A DNA stretch of 64,000 bases from Mycetocola_A sp015752285 (GTDB lineage: Bacteria; Actinomycetota; Actinomycetes; Actinomycetales; Microbacteriaceae). The position numbers and the translations under genes are program-made. The DNA is taken from contig NZ_JADOUY010000003.1 of NCBI RefSeq assembly GCF_015752285.1, forward strand, positions 186,001 to 250,000. Reading direction: 5' to 3'. Positions 43,299 through 51,650 of the stretch are shown one piece after another (positions within the stretch are counted from its first letter, which is position 1; every line of letters starts with the position of its first letter). A model generated the notes under the pieces. That model worked only from the letters and a program-made list of their open reading frames with translations. It was not told the DNA's origin and searched no databases.

Positions 43299-44438
43299 AT
43301 GGCGGAAACTGAGAGCACGTCCCCAGCGCCTGCCGTGCAGATGCTGACCACCGAGGGAACCCTCGAACCGACCGCGTCTGCCGAGCCATATCTCGGCTAC
43401 CTCGATCGGCTCACCGACTCCGACCATGAGCAGTTCTACCGTGACATGGTCGTCGCCCGGGCGTTCGACACCGAGGCTGCCAACCTGCAGCGTCAGGGCC
43501 AGCTTGCGCTGTGGCCGCCGTGCCACGGCCAGGAAGGTGCCCAGGTGGGTTCCGGTCGCGCCGCTCGCGCTCAGGACCACATCTTCCCCTCCTACCGCGA
43601 GCACGCGGTCGGGCTGATCCGAGGGGTCGACCTGCTCGGCATCGTCGAGGTCATGCGGGGGACCACACACTCCGGGTGGGATGTCTCCGACCCGGCGAAC
43701 GGCAACTTCCGTCCGTACACCCTCGTCATCGCCGCGCAGGCCCTGCACGCGACCGGCTATGCGATGGGCGTGAGCTTCGACGGGGCGACTGCCACAGGCG
43801 ACCCCGAAACCGACGAGGCCGTTATGGTCTATTTCGGCGACGGGTCCACCAGCCAGGGCGACCTCAACGAGGCGCTCGTCTTCGCGGCCAGCTACCAGAC
43901 CCCTCAGGTGTTCTTCCTGCAGAACAACCACTGGGCGATCAGCGTTCCTGTCACCACCCAGTCGCGCACGCCGCTCGTGCAGCGCGGCGCCGGGTTCGGC
44001 ATCCCGAGCGTGCAGGTCGACGGTAACGACGTCCTCGCCAGCTACGCCGTCACTGCCAAGCATCTCGACGACGCTCGCTCGGGTCGCGGACCGCAACTGA
44101 TCGAGGCCCTCACCTACCGGATCGGCGCCCACACCACGAGTGATGACCCGACGAAGTACCGCACCCAGGAACTCACGGACTCCTGGGTCGCCAGGGACCC
44201 GATCGTACGATTTGAAAGGTTCCTCCGCGGCAAGGGCGCACCGGAGTCGCTGTTCGCCGGAGTCGCCGAACAGGCACATGACTTCGCCGCAGACATCCGT
44301 CGCCGCACCCACGCCATCGAAGACCCTGAGGTCGGACTCATGTTCGACTCGGTGTACGCCGACGACCACCCGGTGATGGTGGAACAGAAGCAGTGGCTCG
44401 AACGATACGAGCGAGAGATGGGCGGTGATGCAGCGTGA
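43299..44438 (+). CDS. bkdA: branched-chain 2-oxoacid dehydrogenase E1 alpha (TPP-dependent)
   Basis: 379 residues. The TPP motif runs from GDGSTSQGDLNEALVFAASY to the NN (LQNNHWAISVPV), and RIGAHTTSDDPTKYR is the phosphorylation/substrate loop typical of this E1alpha family. It decarboxylates the 2-oxoacid and passes the acyl group to the lipoyl arm. The branched-chain type rather than pyruvate type is favoured by the separate alpha and beta subunits in actinobacteria. It overlaps bkdB by 4 nt. Confidence 0.92.
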   Translation: MAETESTSPAPAVQMLTTEGTLEPTASAEPYLGYLDRLTDSDHEQFYRDMVVARAFDTEAANLQRQGQLALWPPCHGQEGAQVGSGRAARAQDHIFPSYREHAVGLIRGVDLLGIVEVMRGTTHSGWDVSDPANGNFRPYTLVIAAQALHATGYAMGVSFDGATATGDPETDEAVMVYFGDGSTSQGDLNEALVFAASYQTPQVFFLQNNHWAISVPVTTQSRTPLVQRGAGFGIPSVQVDGNDVLASYAVTAKHLDDARSGRGPQLIEALTYRIGAHTTSDDPTKYRTQELTDSWVARDPIVRFERFLRGKGAPESLFAGVAEQAHDFAADIRRRTHAIEDPEVGLMFDSVYADDHPVMVEQKQWLERYEREMGGDAA

Positions 44439-45433
44439 GCGAGAGCACCGACAGCGCCCTGCAGACCATGCCGATGGCGAAGGCTCTCAACGCCGGGCTC
44501 CGTCAGGCCATGACCGATGACCCCAAGGTCCTCCTCATGGGAGAAGACATCGGCAAGCTCGGCGGGGTGTTCCGTATCACCGAGGGCCTCCAGGCCGAGT
44601 TCGGGGAGAAACGGGTGCTCGACACCCCACTCGCCGAGTCCGGAATCGTCGGAAGCGCGATCGGTCTCGCCATGCGCGGCTACCGTCCGGTCTGTGAGAT
44701 CCAGTTCGACGGGTTCATTTTCCCCGCGTTCAACCAGATCACGTCGCAGCTGGCCAAACTGACCAACCGCACCGAGGGCGACCTGCAGATGCCCGTCGTC
44801 ATCCGGGTGCCGTACGGCGGGCACATCGGGGCCGTGGAGCACCACCAGGAGAGCCCCGAGGCATACTTCGCCCACACGGCTGGCCTGCGCTCGGTCAGCC
44901 CGTCCACGCCGAACGACGCGTACTGGATGATCCAGGAAGCGATCGCATCGAACGATCCCGTCATGTTCTTCGAACCGAAGAGCCGGTACTGGCCGAAAGG
45001 CGAGGTCGACCTCTCCCGCTCAGCCGCGCCCCTCCACGCCAGCCGGATCATCCGCTCGGGAACGGATGCCACGGTCGTCGCGCACGGCGCCATGGTCAGC
45101 GTTCTTTTGCAGGCCGCTGAGCTGGCAGCGACTGACGGCATCAGCCTCGAGGTCGTCGACCTCCGGTCGATCGCGCCGATCGACTACGCGCCACTTCTCG
45201 AGAGCGTCCGCAAGACCGGACGTCTCGTCATCGCGCAGGAGGCACCCGGAAACGTCTCTGTCGGTTCCGAGATCGCCGCCACCGTCGCCGAACGCGCCTT
45301 CTACTCGCTCGAGGCACCCGTGCTCCGAGTGTCGGGTTTCGACGTTCCTTTCCCCCCAGCCAAGCTCGAGAAGCTCTTCCTCCCCGACGCCGACCGAGTC
45401 CTCGAGGCCGTCGACCGGGCACTTGCCTACTAG
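44435..45433 (+). CDS. bkdB: branched-chain 2-oxoacid dehydrogenase E1 beta
   Basis: 332 residues. GEDIGKLGGVFRITEGLQAE and EIQFDGFIFPAFNQITSQLA are E1beta signatures, with PYGGHIGAVEHHQESPEAYF in the middle and a C-terminal transketolase domain (VVDLRSIAPIDYAPLLESVR). It forms an alpha2beta2 tetramer with the product of the preceding gene. GTG start; the GTGA overlap with bkdA shows translational coupling. Confidence 0.93.
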   Translation: MSESTDSALQTMPMAKALNAGLRQAMTDDPKVLLMGEDIGKLGGVFRITEGLQAEFGEKRVLDTPLAESGIVGSAIGLAMRGYRPVCEIQFDGFIFPAFNQITSQLAKLTNRTEGDLQMPVVIRVPYGGHIGAVEHHQESPEAYFAHTAGLRSVSPSTPNDAYWMIQEAIASNDPVMFFEPKSRYWPKGEVDLSRSAAPLHASRIIRSGTDATVVAHGAMVSVLLQAAELAATDGISLEVVDLRSIAPIDYAPLLESVRKTGRLVIAQEAPGNVSVGSEIAATVAERAFYSLEAPVLRVSGFDVPFPPAKLEKLFLPDADRVLEAVDRALAY

Positions 45434-45460
45434 CGTCCTGACGCGCGAAAGAGAGAAATC

Positions 45461-46801
45461 ATGAGCGAGTTCCAGTTCTTGATGCCGGATGCCGGTGAAG
45501 GACTCACCGAGGCAGAAGTGGTGTCGTGGAAGGTGGCGCCTGGCGACACCGTCGAGCTCAACCAGGTGATCGTCGAGATCGAGACCGCCAAGTCGCTCGT
45601 CGAGCTGCCTTCGCCATACGAGGGCACCGTCTCCGCCATCCTCGTCGATGAGGGCACCACGGTCGACGTCGGGACTCCGATCATCTCGATCGCCGCTGCG
45701 GCCGAGAAGGCGGATGCCGGCGCGCCAGCCGCCGCTGCCGTCGCCCCGTCAGCCGTTTCCAGCGAAACCGAAGAAGCCGTCGCAGACACCCGCAGTTCCA
45801 TCGACGGCGAGAAGCCGGGTGCTGTGCTCGTCGGGTACGGCAACGCCGGTTCCGTCACCTCCCGCCGTCGTCGTCACGCGGATGCCGCCGCGCCCGCCAC
45901 CCGTCCGGCATCCGCTCCCGCATCCGCACCGGTCCCCGCCGGCCCGGTGATCGCGAAGCCTCCGATCCGCAAACTGGCGAAGGACCTCGGGGTGGACCTC
46001 AAGCTCGTGGCCGGAACGGGAATCGGGGGAGAGGTCACCCGTGACGATGTGGTTCGCGAGGCCGGCCAGGCGAGCGTGTTCCGCAACATCGAGACCCCTG
46101 CATGGGGCGACAACCGCGAAGAGCGGATCCCGGTGAAGGGAATCCGCAAGCAAATCGCCAACGCGATGGTCGAATCAGCGTTCAAGGCCCCGCACGTGTC
46201 GCTCTTCGTCGACGTGGACGCGACGCGCACCATGGAGTTCATCAAACGGCTCAAGAACTCCACCGACTTCGCCGGCGTGAAGGTGTCACCTCTGCTCATC
46301 ATGGCGAAGGCCATGATCTGGGCGGTGCGCCGCAACCCGACGGTGAACGCCACCTGGACCGATGACGAGATCATCGTGAGGCACTACGTCAACCTCGGTG
46401 TTGCCGCGGCGACGCCGCGCGGGCTCATCGTTCCGAACGTCAAGGAAGCACAGGGGATGACCCTGCTGCAGCTGGCGCAATCGCTCGAACAGTTGACGTT
46501 GACGGCGCGCGACGGCAAGACGCCGCCGGCCGACCAGCAGGGCGGCACCATCACCATCACCAACATCGGTGTCTTCGGCATGGACACCGGCACGCCGATC
46601 CTCAACCCGGGCGAGGTGGGCATCGTCGCTCTCGGAACGATCAAGCAGAAGCCGTGGGTCGTCGACGGTGAGGTGCGGCCGCGGTTCGTCACAACGCTCG
46701 GAGCGTCCTTCGATCACCGCGTCGTCGACGGTGACGTGGCATCCCGGTTCCTGGCCGACGTCGCGTCGATCATCGAGGAACCTGCGCTCCTGCTCGACTG
46801 A
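45461..46801 (+). CDS. dihydrolipoamide acyltransferase E2 of the 2-oxoacid dehydrogenase
   Basis: 446 residues. One N-terminal lipoyl domain (lipoyl Lys in EIETAKSLVELPSPYEG, ~45), an Ala/Pro-rich linker, a peripheral subunit-binding domain (PPIRKLAKDLGVDLKLVAGT), and the catalytic chloramphenicol-acetyltransferase-like domain with SFDHRVVDGD near the end. It transfers the acyl group to CoA. No E3 (lipoamide dehydrogenase) gene follows, so E3 is supplied from elsewhere. The start follows bkdB by 27 bases with GAAAGAGAG upstream. Confidence 0.94.
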   Translation: MSEFQFLMPDAGEGLTEAEVVSWKVAPGDTVELNQVIVEIETAKSLVELPSPYEGTVSAILVDEGTTVDVGTPIISIAAAAEKADAGAPAAAAVAPSAVSSETEEAVADTRSSIDGEKPGAVLVGYGNAGSVTSRRRRHADAAAPATRPASAPASAPVPAGPVIAKPPIRKLAKDLGVDLKLVAGTGIGGEVTRDDVVREAGQASVFRNIETPAWGDNREERIPVKGIRKQIANAMVESAFKAPHVSLFVDVDATRTMEFIKRLKNSTDFAGVKVSPLLIMAKAMIWAVRRNPTVNATWTDDEIIVRHYVNLGVAAATPRGLIVPNVKEAQGMTLLQLAQSLEQLTLTARDGKTPPADQQGGTITITNIGVFGMDTGTPILNPGEVGIVALGTIKQKPWVVDGEVRPRFVTTLGASFDHRVVDGDVASRFLADVASIIEEPALLLD

Positions 46802-46802
46802 G

Positions 46803-46838
46803 CCGATCGGGGCCGGCCGACCAGACCGCCCCGATCGG
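46803..46838. terminator. bidirectional hairpin between E2 and the Gly-rich gene
   Basis: CCGATCGGGGC (46803-46813) and GCCCCGATCGG (46828-46838) form an 11-bp perfect stem right after the E2 stop; TAAAAG follows. It lies between two convergent genes and can serve both. Confidence 0.85.
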
Positions 46839-46851
46839 TAAAAGCGGTGGA

Positions 46852-47460
46852 TCAGAAGCCGAAGTCGCCTCCGCCACCGAAGTCGCCTCCGCCACCGAAG
46901 TCGCCTCCGCCGAAGTCCCCGCCGCCTCCGCTGTAGTCCCCGCCTGCATCCGTGCTCGTTTCTGCGCCGGCATCCGAACCGGAATCCGCGCCCCCGTCGC
47001 CCTCTGAGCCGGCCTCGCTGCCGGACATGTCCGGCAGAAAGGCGCTCACAACCGCTGTGGCGATGAAGTATCCGGCGACGGTGCCGAGCAGTGAACTGCC
47101 GACCATGCTTCCGAAACTCGGCCCGTTCATGGTGCGTTCCATCGTTCCAGGCTGGCGAAGCTCAGAACGGGTGGCGGACTGGGCGAGCGAGTGCGCGTCG
47201 TCTGCCCGAGGCTCGTCACCGGGAGCTGCGTCCGCGCTGAGCTGCTGGAACAACAGGCGCCTCTGCTCGGGGGTGAGCTTCTCGAACGCCTCTTCATGGG
47301 CCTGCTCGATCGCCTCCGGCGGCGCTGTCCTGAGCAGGTAGCGGTAGCGCTCCACGGCGATCTCGTCGTCGCTGCGCGCCGATCTGGGTTCCGGCGCATA
47401 CCGCGCCCGTTGTTGCGGCTCCTGTTGCTGTCCGCCGAAAAGTCTGTCGAAGAATCCCAT
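46852..47460 (-). CDS. protein with N-terminal helical domain, TM segment and Gly-Asp-Phe repeat tail
   Basis: 202 residues starting MGFFDRLFGGQQQEPQQRAR. A helical domain (EEAFEKLTPEQRRLLFQQLS) is followed by a hydrophobic GSMVGSSLLGTVAGYFIATA segment (probable membrane span), an acidic Ser/Gly/Asp stretch, and a C-terminal tail of repeated GGGDFGG units ending GDFGF; at DNA level the 18-bp unit GAAGTCGCCTCCGCCACC repeats from 46861. GGGAGA precedes the ATG. Proteins of this layout occur in actinobacteria without a known role. Confidence 0.8.
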   Translation of the reverse strand: MGFFDRLFGGQQQEPQQRARYAPEPRSARSDDEIAVERYRYLLRTAPPEAIEQAHEEAFEKLTPEQRRLLFQQLSADAAPGDEPRADDAHSLAQSATRSELRQPGTMERTMNGPSFGSMVGSSLLGTVAGYFIATAVVSAFLPDMSGSEAGSEGDGGADSGSDAGAETSTDAGGDYSGGGGDFGGGDFGGGGDFGGGGDFGF

Positions 47461-47880
47461 GATTCTCTCCCTGGGGTCGTCGTGCGTTCGTGAGCGAGTG
47501 AGGTCGAGTTTAGGGACGGATGCCGTGAGGTCACTGCGAGAATCACCGGTCACGTTTCGAGCACGAAGTCGCCGGAAATAGGGGTTGACACGGTCGTCTG
47601 TTATGTTGGTTGACGGCCACGAAGGCCGAAACGCTAGTCCGCGGATGGATGTGACGCAGCAATGTCGCACATCCTGACGTATGGTCCTGCGACGTTGGCG
47701 GTGGTCCCATGATCACGCCAGTACAACTCCCGATTCGCTTCTGACGCACAGGTCGTCGCCGCTTGATGGGTGGGGTTCGTGCATTCGTCCTTGACCCGGT
47801 CGTAACTTACGCGAGCAGCTGTTCGCATCGAGCCGGATTTCAGCCGGAGGATGCCTCACGCCCGCATGCCTGGAGAAGAC
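47461..47880 (+). promoter_or_regulatory. long intergenic leader before proV
   Basis: 420 bases without a gene. A consensus-like TTGACA (47585-47590) is followed by TATGTT (47602-47607), though the spacing is too short for a standard promoter pair. Downstream is a hairpin GGATGTG...CACATCC (47647-47653, 47668-47674) and other short self-complementary segments. No known riboswitch consensus could be recognised by eye. Confidence 0.45.
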
Positions 47881-49227
47881 GTGACCGACACGATTGCCGT
47901 CAAGGTGAACAATGTCTACAAAGTATTCGGCAAGAAGCCGCGCGAGGTCGTCAAGCGACTGAATTCCGGAGAGAAGCGGGATGAACTGAGTTCGCTCGGC
48001 ACCGCAGCGGTGATCGACGCATCCTTCGAAGTGAAGAAGGGCGAGATCTTCGTCGTCATGGGCCTGTCTGGCTCCGGCAAGTCCACCCTGATCCGGATGC
48101 TCAACGGCCTCCTCGAGCCCTCGGCGGGCACGGTGACGGTCCATGGTTCCGCTATCAGTGGCATCCCGGCCGCACAGCTCCGCGAGGTTCGCCGGTCGAA
48201 GATCTCCATGGTCTTTCAGCACTTCGCGCTGCTCCCCCACCGCACCGTCCTCGACAACGCCGCGTACGGGCTCGAGGTTCAGGGTGTTCCGCTCGCTGAA
48301 CGACGCGCACGCGCCCAGGCCATCGTCTCCAAAGTCGGCCTGTCCGGCTGGGAAGACAAGCTCCCAGGCGAGCTGTCTGGCGGCATGCAGCAGCGTGTCG
48401 GCCTGGCCCGCGCCCTGGCTGCAGACACTGACGTGCTCCTGATGGACGAGGCCTTCTCGGCACTCGACCCGCTCATCCGCCGCGAGATGCAGGAGCAGCT
48501 CGTCGATCTGCAGCACGAGCTCGGCAAGACCATCATCTTCATCACACACGACCTCAACGAGGCCATGTTCCTCGGCGACCGCATCGCTGTCATGCGCGAC
48601 GGCCGCATCGTCCAGGTCGGCACGCCAGACGAGATCCTCACCGACCCGGCCAACGACTACGTGGCTCAGTTCGTCCAGGACGTCGACCGCGCCCGGGTGC
48701 TCACCGCCGCCAGCGTGATGGAGCCGGCGCGCGCCGTCGTCTCCGGTTCGGCCGGCCCTCGTGCCGCTCTGCGAACCATGCGTGACATGCAGACATCCGC
48801 CGCATTCGTCGTCGGCAATGGCCGCAAGCTCCTCGGTGTCGTGCACGACCGTGATGTGCTCTCGCACGTCAAGGCCGGGAAGCCGAATCTCATGGAAATC
48901 GTACGCAACGACCCGGCCACAGTCGGCCCCGACCAGTACCTCGTCGACCTGTTCGAGCCGGCAGCTGAAAGCTTGCTGCCGGTCGCCGTCGTCGACGACA
49001 GTGGTCGCCTGCTCGGTGCGATTCCGCGCGTCACCCTCCTCGCCGCCCTGGCCAACCTGCCCACATCGACGGGGGAGAACCAGATCATCGAACCGACCGC
49101 GACGGTTGCCGTCGACGTCATCACTGAAACGCTCCGCGAGACCGCTGGCCTCACTGACGAAGAAGACACCGGCAGGGGAAGTCGTACCGACCACGTCACA
49201 TCCGCTCACGAAGGGAGCCTCGCCTGA
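47881..49227 (+). CDS. proV: glycine betaine/proline ABC transporter ATP-binding protein
   Basis: 448 residues. Walker A GLSGSGKST, signature LSGGMQQRVGLARAL, Walker B VLLMDEAFSALDP and ITHDLNEAMFLGDRI, then a pair of C-terminal CBS domains (~280-440) that sense ionic strength in OpuA-type transporters. It energises osmoprotectant uptake. GTG 47881 is favoured by GGAGA 4 nt upstream; ATGs at 47851 or 47866 are possible. Its stop overlaps the proW ATG (TGATG). Confidence 0.92.
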   Translation: MTDTIAVKVNNVYKVFGKKPREVVKRLNSGEKRDELSSLGTAAVIDASFEVKKGEIFVVMGLSGSGKSTLIRMLNGLLEPSAGTVTVHGSAISGIPAAQLREVRRSKISMVFQHFALLPHRTVLDNAAYGLEVQGVPLAERRARAQAIVSKVGLSGWEDKLPGELSGGMQQRVGLARALAADTDVLLMDEAFSALDPLIRREMQEQLVDLQHELGKTIIFITHDLNEAMFLGDRIAVMRDGRIVQVGTPDEILTDPANDYVAQFVQDVDRARVLTAASVMEPARAVVSGSAGPRAALRTMRDMQTSAAFVVGNGRKLLGVVHDRDVLSHVKAGKPNLMEIVRNDPATVGPDQYLVDLFEPAAESLLPVAVVDDSGRLLGAIPRVTLLAALANLPTSTGENQIIEPTATVAVDVITETLRETAGLTDEEDTGRGSRTDHVTSAHEGSLA

Positions 49228-50165
49228 TGGACTTCCGTATTCCGCTCGGCCAGTGGGTCGAAGATTTTGTCGATGTGCTCACCGACACCCTCCAGCCCCT
49301 GTTCGACGTGCTCCGCGCCGTCTTCCTCGGCCTCTACGACCTCGTCAACCTGATCTTCCAGACGCCGCCCTTCTGGGCGATCATCGTCGCCGTCGCCGTT
49401 CTCGGTTTTCTGGCCAAGGGCTGGAAACTTGCGGTCGGTGTCCTCCTCGGCTTCAGCCTGATCTACGCGGTCGACCAGTGGGAGAACGCGATGGATTCGC
49501 TGTCGCTCGTGCTCGTCGCCAGTTTCATCGCCGTGCTCATCAGCGTTCCGCTCGGCATTCTCGCGGCGCGCTCAGACAGCGCATCCAAGATCATCAGGCC
49601 CATCCTCGACTTCCTGCAGACGATGCCGGCGTTCGTGTACCTGATCCCTGCGCTCATCCTCTTCCGAGTCGGTGTCGTCCCGGGCATCGTCGCAACCATC
49701 ATCTTCGCGTTGGCACCCGGCGTGCGGCTCACCGAGCTCGGCATCCGCGGTGTCGATAAGGAAGTCGTCGAAGCCGGACACGCCTTCGGTTCGTCGCCAT
49801 TCCGCATCCTGCGCCAGATTCAGCTTCCGCTCGCGATGCCGAGCATCATGGCCGGGGTCAACCAGGTCATCATGCTGTCGCTGTCCATGGTCGTCATCGC
49901 CGGAATGGTGGGCGCTGGCGGTCTCGGCGGCGACGTCGTTGCGAGCCTCAACCGCATCGACATCGGCCTCGGTTTTGAAGCCGGGTTGTCCGTCGTGATT
50001 CTCGCCATCGTGCTCGACCGGCTGACGGCATCCCTCGGCACCCGCAAGCCGCGGGTGAAGAAAGCGGATGCAGCGAAGCCTGCGGATGACGACTCGGCCG
50101 ACGGCCTCTCCAAGGAGCAGCTCGTCGCGGCCGGTCCCCGACGCTCACCCGGAGGCATGGCCTGA
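49227..50165 (+). CDS. proW: glycine betaine/proline ABC transporter permease
   Basis: 312 residues, about 6-7 membrane segments. The EAA loop that docks ProV reads EVVEAGHAFGSSPFRILRQI, followed by QLPLAMPSIMAGVNQVIMLS, diagnostic of OpuAB/ProW. An N-terminal amphipathic part (LGQWVEDFVDVLTDTLQPLF) is also family-typical. The polar tail (KADAAKPADDDSADGLSKEQ) is longer than in many homologues. It begins within the proV stop. Confidence 0.94.
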   Translation: MDFRIPLGQWVEDFVDVLTDTLQPLFDVLRAVFLGLYDLVNLIFQTPPFWAIIVAVAVLGFLAKGWKLAVGVLLGFSLIYAVDQWENAMDSLSLVLVASFIAVLISVPLGILAARSDSASKIIRPILDFLQTMPAFVYLIPALILFRVGVVPGIVATIIFALAPGVRLTELGIRGVDKEVVEAGHAFGSSPFRILRQIQLPLAMPSIMAGVNQVIMLSLSMVVIAGMVGAGGLGGDVVASLNRIDIGLGFEAGLSVVILAIVLDRLTASLGTRKPRVKKADAAKPADDDSADGLSKEQLVAAGPRRSPGGMA

Positions 50166-50238
50166 TCCAGGCCCCCACAATCGTCGAACCCGTTCACGCG
50201 GTGTCGACCTGTCCAATCGCACCAACGAGAGGCAATAC

Positions 50239-51132
50239 ATGAAGAACAGCAGCAAGATCGCAATCGCAACACTCGCAACGGCTGGCCTCATCGGCCTGGC
50301 AGGATGCGCAAGTCCCGACGCCGGCAGCGCCGATGGCGGAGAAAAGACCGACATCACCCTCGCCGTATTCAACGGCTGGGACGAGGGTGTCGCCACCAGC
50401 TGGCTCTGGAAGTCCATTCTCGAAGAAGAGGGCTACTCGGTCGAGCTCGAATACGCCGACCCCGCACCCGTCTTCGAGGGCCTCGCGTCTGGTGACTACG
50501 ACTTCACCACCGACGTCTGGCTCCCGAACACCCATGAGGCGTACCTCGAGACCTACGGTGACGACATCGAGGAGCTCGGCGCCTGGAACGAAGACTCCAA
50601 GCTCACCCTCGCGGTCAACGAGGATGCTCCGATCGACACGATCGCGGAGCTCGCCGACAACGCGGACCTCTTCAACAACCGCATCGTCGGCATCGAGCCG
50701 GGCGCAGGCCTCACCGCCGCGATGGAAGATGAGGTCATCCCGACCTATGGCCTCGAAGGCATGGAATTCCTGACCTCGTCGACGGCCGCCATGCTCTCGG
50801 AGCTGAAGTCGGCCACAGACAACGGCGAGAACGTCGTCGTCACCCTGTGGGAGCCGCACCGCGCATACGCGCAGTTCCCGATCAAGAACCTCGAAGACAC
50901 CGAGGGCGCATTCGGTGACACCGAGAGCCTGTACAGCTACGGAAGCACCGAGTTCACCGAGAACTCCCCGCAGGCCGCAGCATGGCTCGAGGACTTCACC
51001 ATGGACAGCGAGACCCTGATGTCTCTCGTCCAGGCCATGTTCATCGATTACGAGGGCGATGACTACGCTCCGGTCGTCGAGCAGTGGATCGAAGACAACC
51101 AGGATTACGTCGACGGCCTGACCGCTTCGTAG
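50239..51132 (+). CDS. proX: glycine betaine-binding lipoprotein
   Basis: 297 residues. Signal peptide MKNSSKIAIATLATAGLIGL with lipobox LAGC (lipid Cys ~23). The mature protein (ITLAVFNGWDEGVATSWLWK ... VWLPNTHEAYLETYGDD ... VVVTLWEPHRAYAQF) has the tryptophans of the aromatic box that binds the quaternary ammonium group. ATG 50239 is chosen because the signal peptide begins there; GAGAGG is 6 nt upstream. Last gene of proVWX, followed by a hairpin. Confidence 0.95.
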   Translation: MKNSSKIAIATLATAGLIGLAGCASPDAGSADGGEKTDITLAVFNGWDEGVATSWLWKSILEEEGYSVELEYADPAPVFEGLASGDYDFTTDVWLPNTHEAYLETYGDDIEELGAWNEDSKLTLAVNEDAPIDTIAELADNADLFNNRIVGIEPGAGLTAAMEDEVIPTYGLEGMEFLTSSTAAMLSELKSATDNGENVVVTLWEPHRAYAQFPIKNLEDTEGAFGDTESLYSYGSTEFTENSPQAAAWLEDFTMDSETLMSLVQAMFIDYEGDDYAPVVEQWIEDNQDYVDGLTAS

Positions 51133-51153
51133 AACTCCTCGCAGCAGCGCGCG

Positions 51154-51184
51154 ATGCCCGTCCCTCGACTCGAGGGGCGGGCAT
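51154..51184 (+). terminator. hairpin after proX
   Basis: ATGCCCGTCCCTCGA (51154-51168) pairs with TCGAGGGGCGGGCAT (51170-51184) with one mismatch and a single-base centre; TGTTG follows. It begins 21 bases after the proX stop. Confidence 0.85.
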
Positions 51185-51356
51185 TGTTGCATGTGCGGGC
51201 AGGGAGGGGGGTCGAGGGGGATGGCGTCCGGGTGTCGAAAACCCGCTTCGGAAGAGACGAATGTGCCGGGCGGCAGACGATCGTTGGTCGCAGACGGTGG
51301 TTACGACCCCATCGCCACGGTTGGCGGCAGATGAAGCGGATCGCCAATATGCCACA

Positions 51357-51590
51357 GGTTCGTCCGTTGCTTATGCCAGCTTTCGCGGCCCGAAGCCGAC
51401 ACGGTCGACGGATGAGCGGATGCTGCGACTCGCGGCCGTGGTTCGTCCGTTGCTTATGCCAGCTTTCGCGGCCCGAAGCCGACACAGTCGACGGATGAGC
51501 GGATGCTGCGACTCGCGGCCGTGGTTCGTCCGTTGCTTTTGTCTGCTTTCGCGGCCCGAAGCCGACACAACCGACGGATGAGCGGATGCC
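51357..51590. repeat. 83-bp direct tandem repeat, nearly three copies
   Basis: Units start GGTTCGTCCGTTGCTT at 51357, 51440 and 51523, a fixed 83-base period. The first two copies are almost identical; the third differs near its beginning (TTTTGTCTGC instead of TTATGCCAGC) and breaks off about 68 bases in. A degenerate partial copy may precede. No convincing gene is in this 518-base gap (51133-51650). Confidence 0.9.
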
Positions 51591-51614
51591 GCCCGGGTAG
51601 CGGTTGTCCCCAAG

Positions 51615-51643
51615 TTGATAACCGTTATCAATACCGGTAACGT
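51615..51643 (+). promoter_or_regulatory. Zur-type operator and leaderless promoter of znuACB-zur
   Basis: TTGATAACCGTTATCAA (51615-51631) is a perfect 8+1+8 palindrome whose core TGATAAC.GTTATCA has the shape of Fur-family zinc (Zur) operators. TAACGT (51638-51643) lies 7 nt before the GTG start of znuA. The operator would sit over the -35/-10 interval, as expected for repression by zinc-bound Zur encoded in the same operon. Confidence 0.8.
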
Positions 51644-51650
51644 GGGTCTC

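Noticed and set aside
47461..47880. ydaO/c-di-AMP or glycine riboswitch before proV
   Set aside because: I looked for conserved core segments of these classes and could not match them by eye; kept only as an unexplained leader.
51357..51590. CRISPR array
   Set aside because: The 83-base units are directly contiguous with no unique spacers and no cas gene is near.
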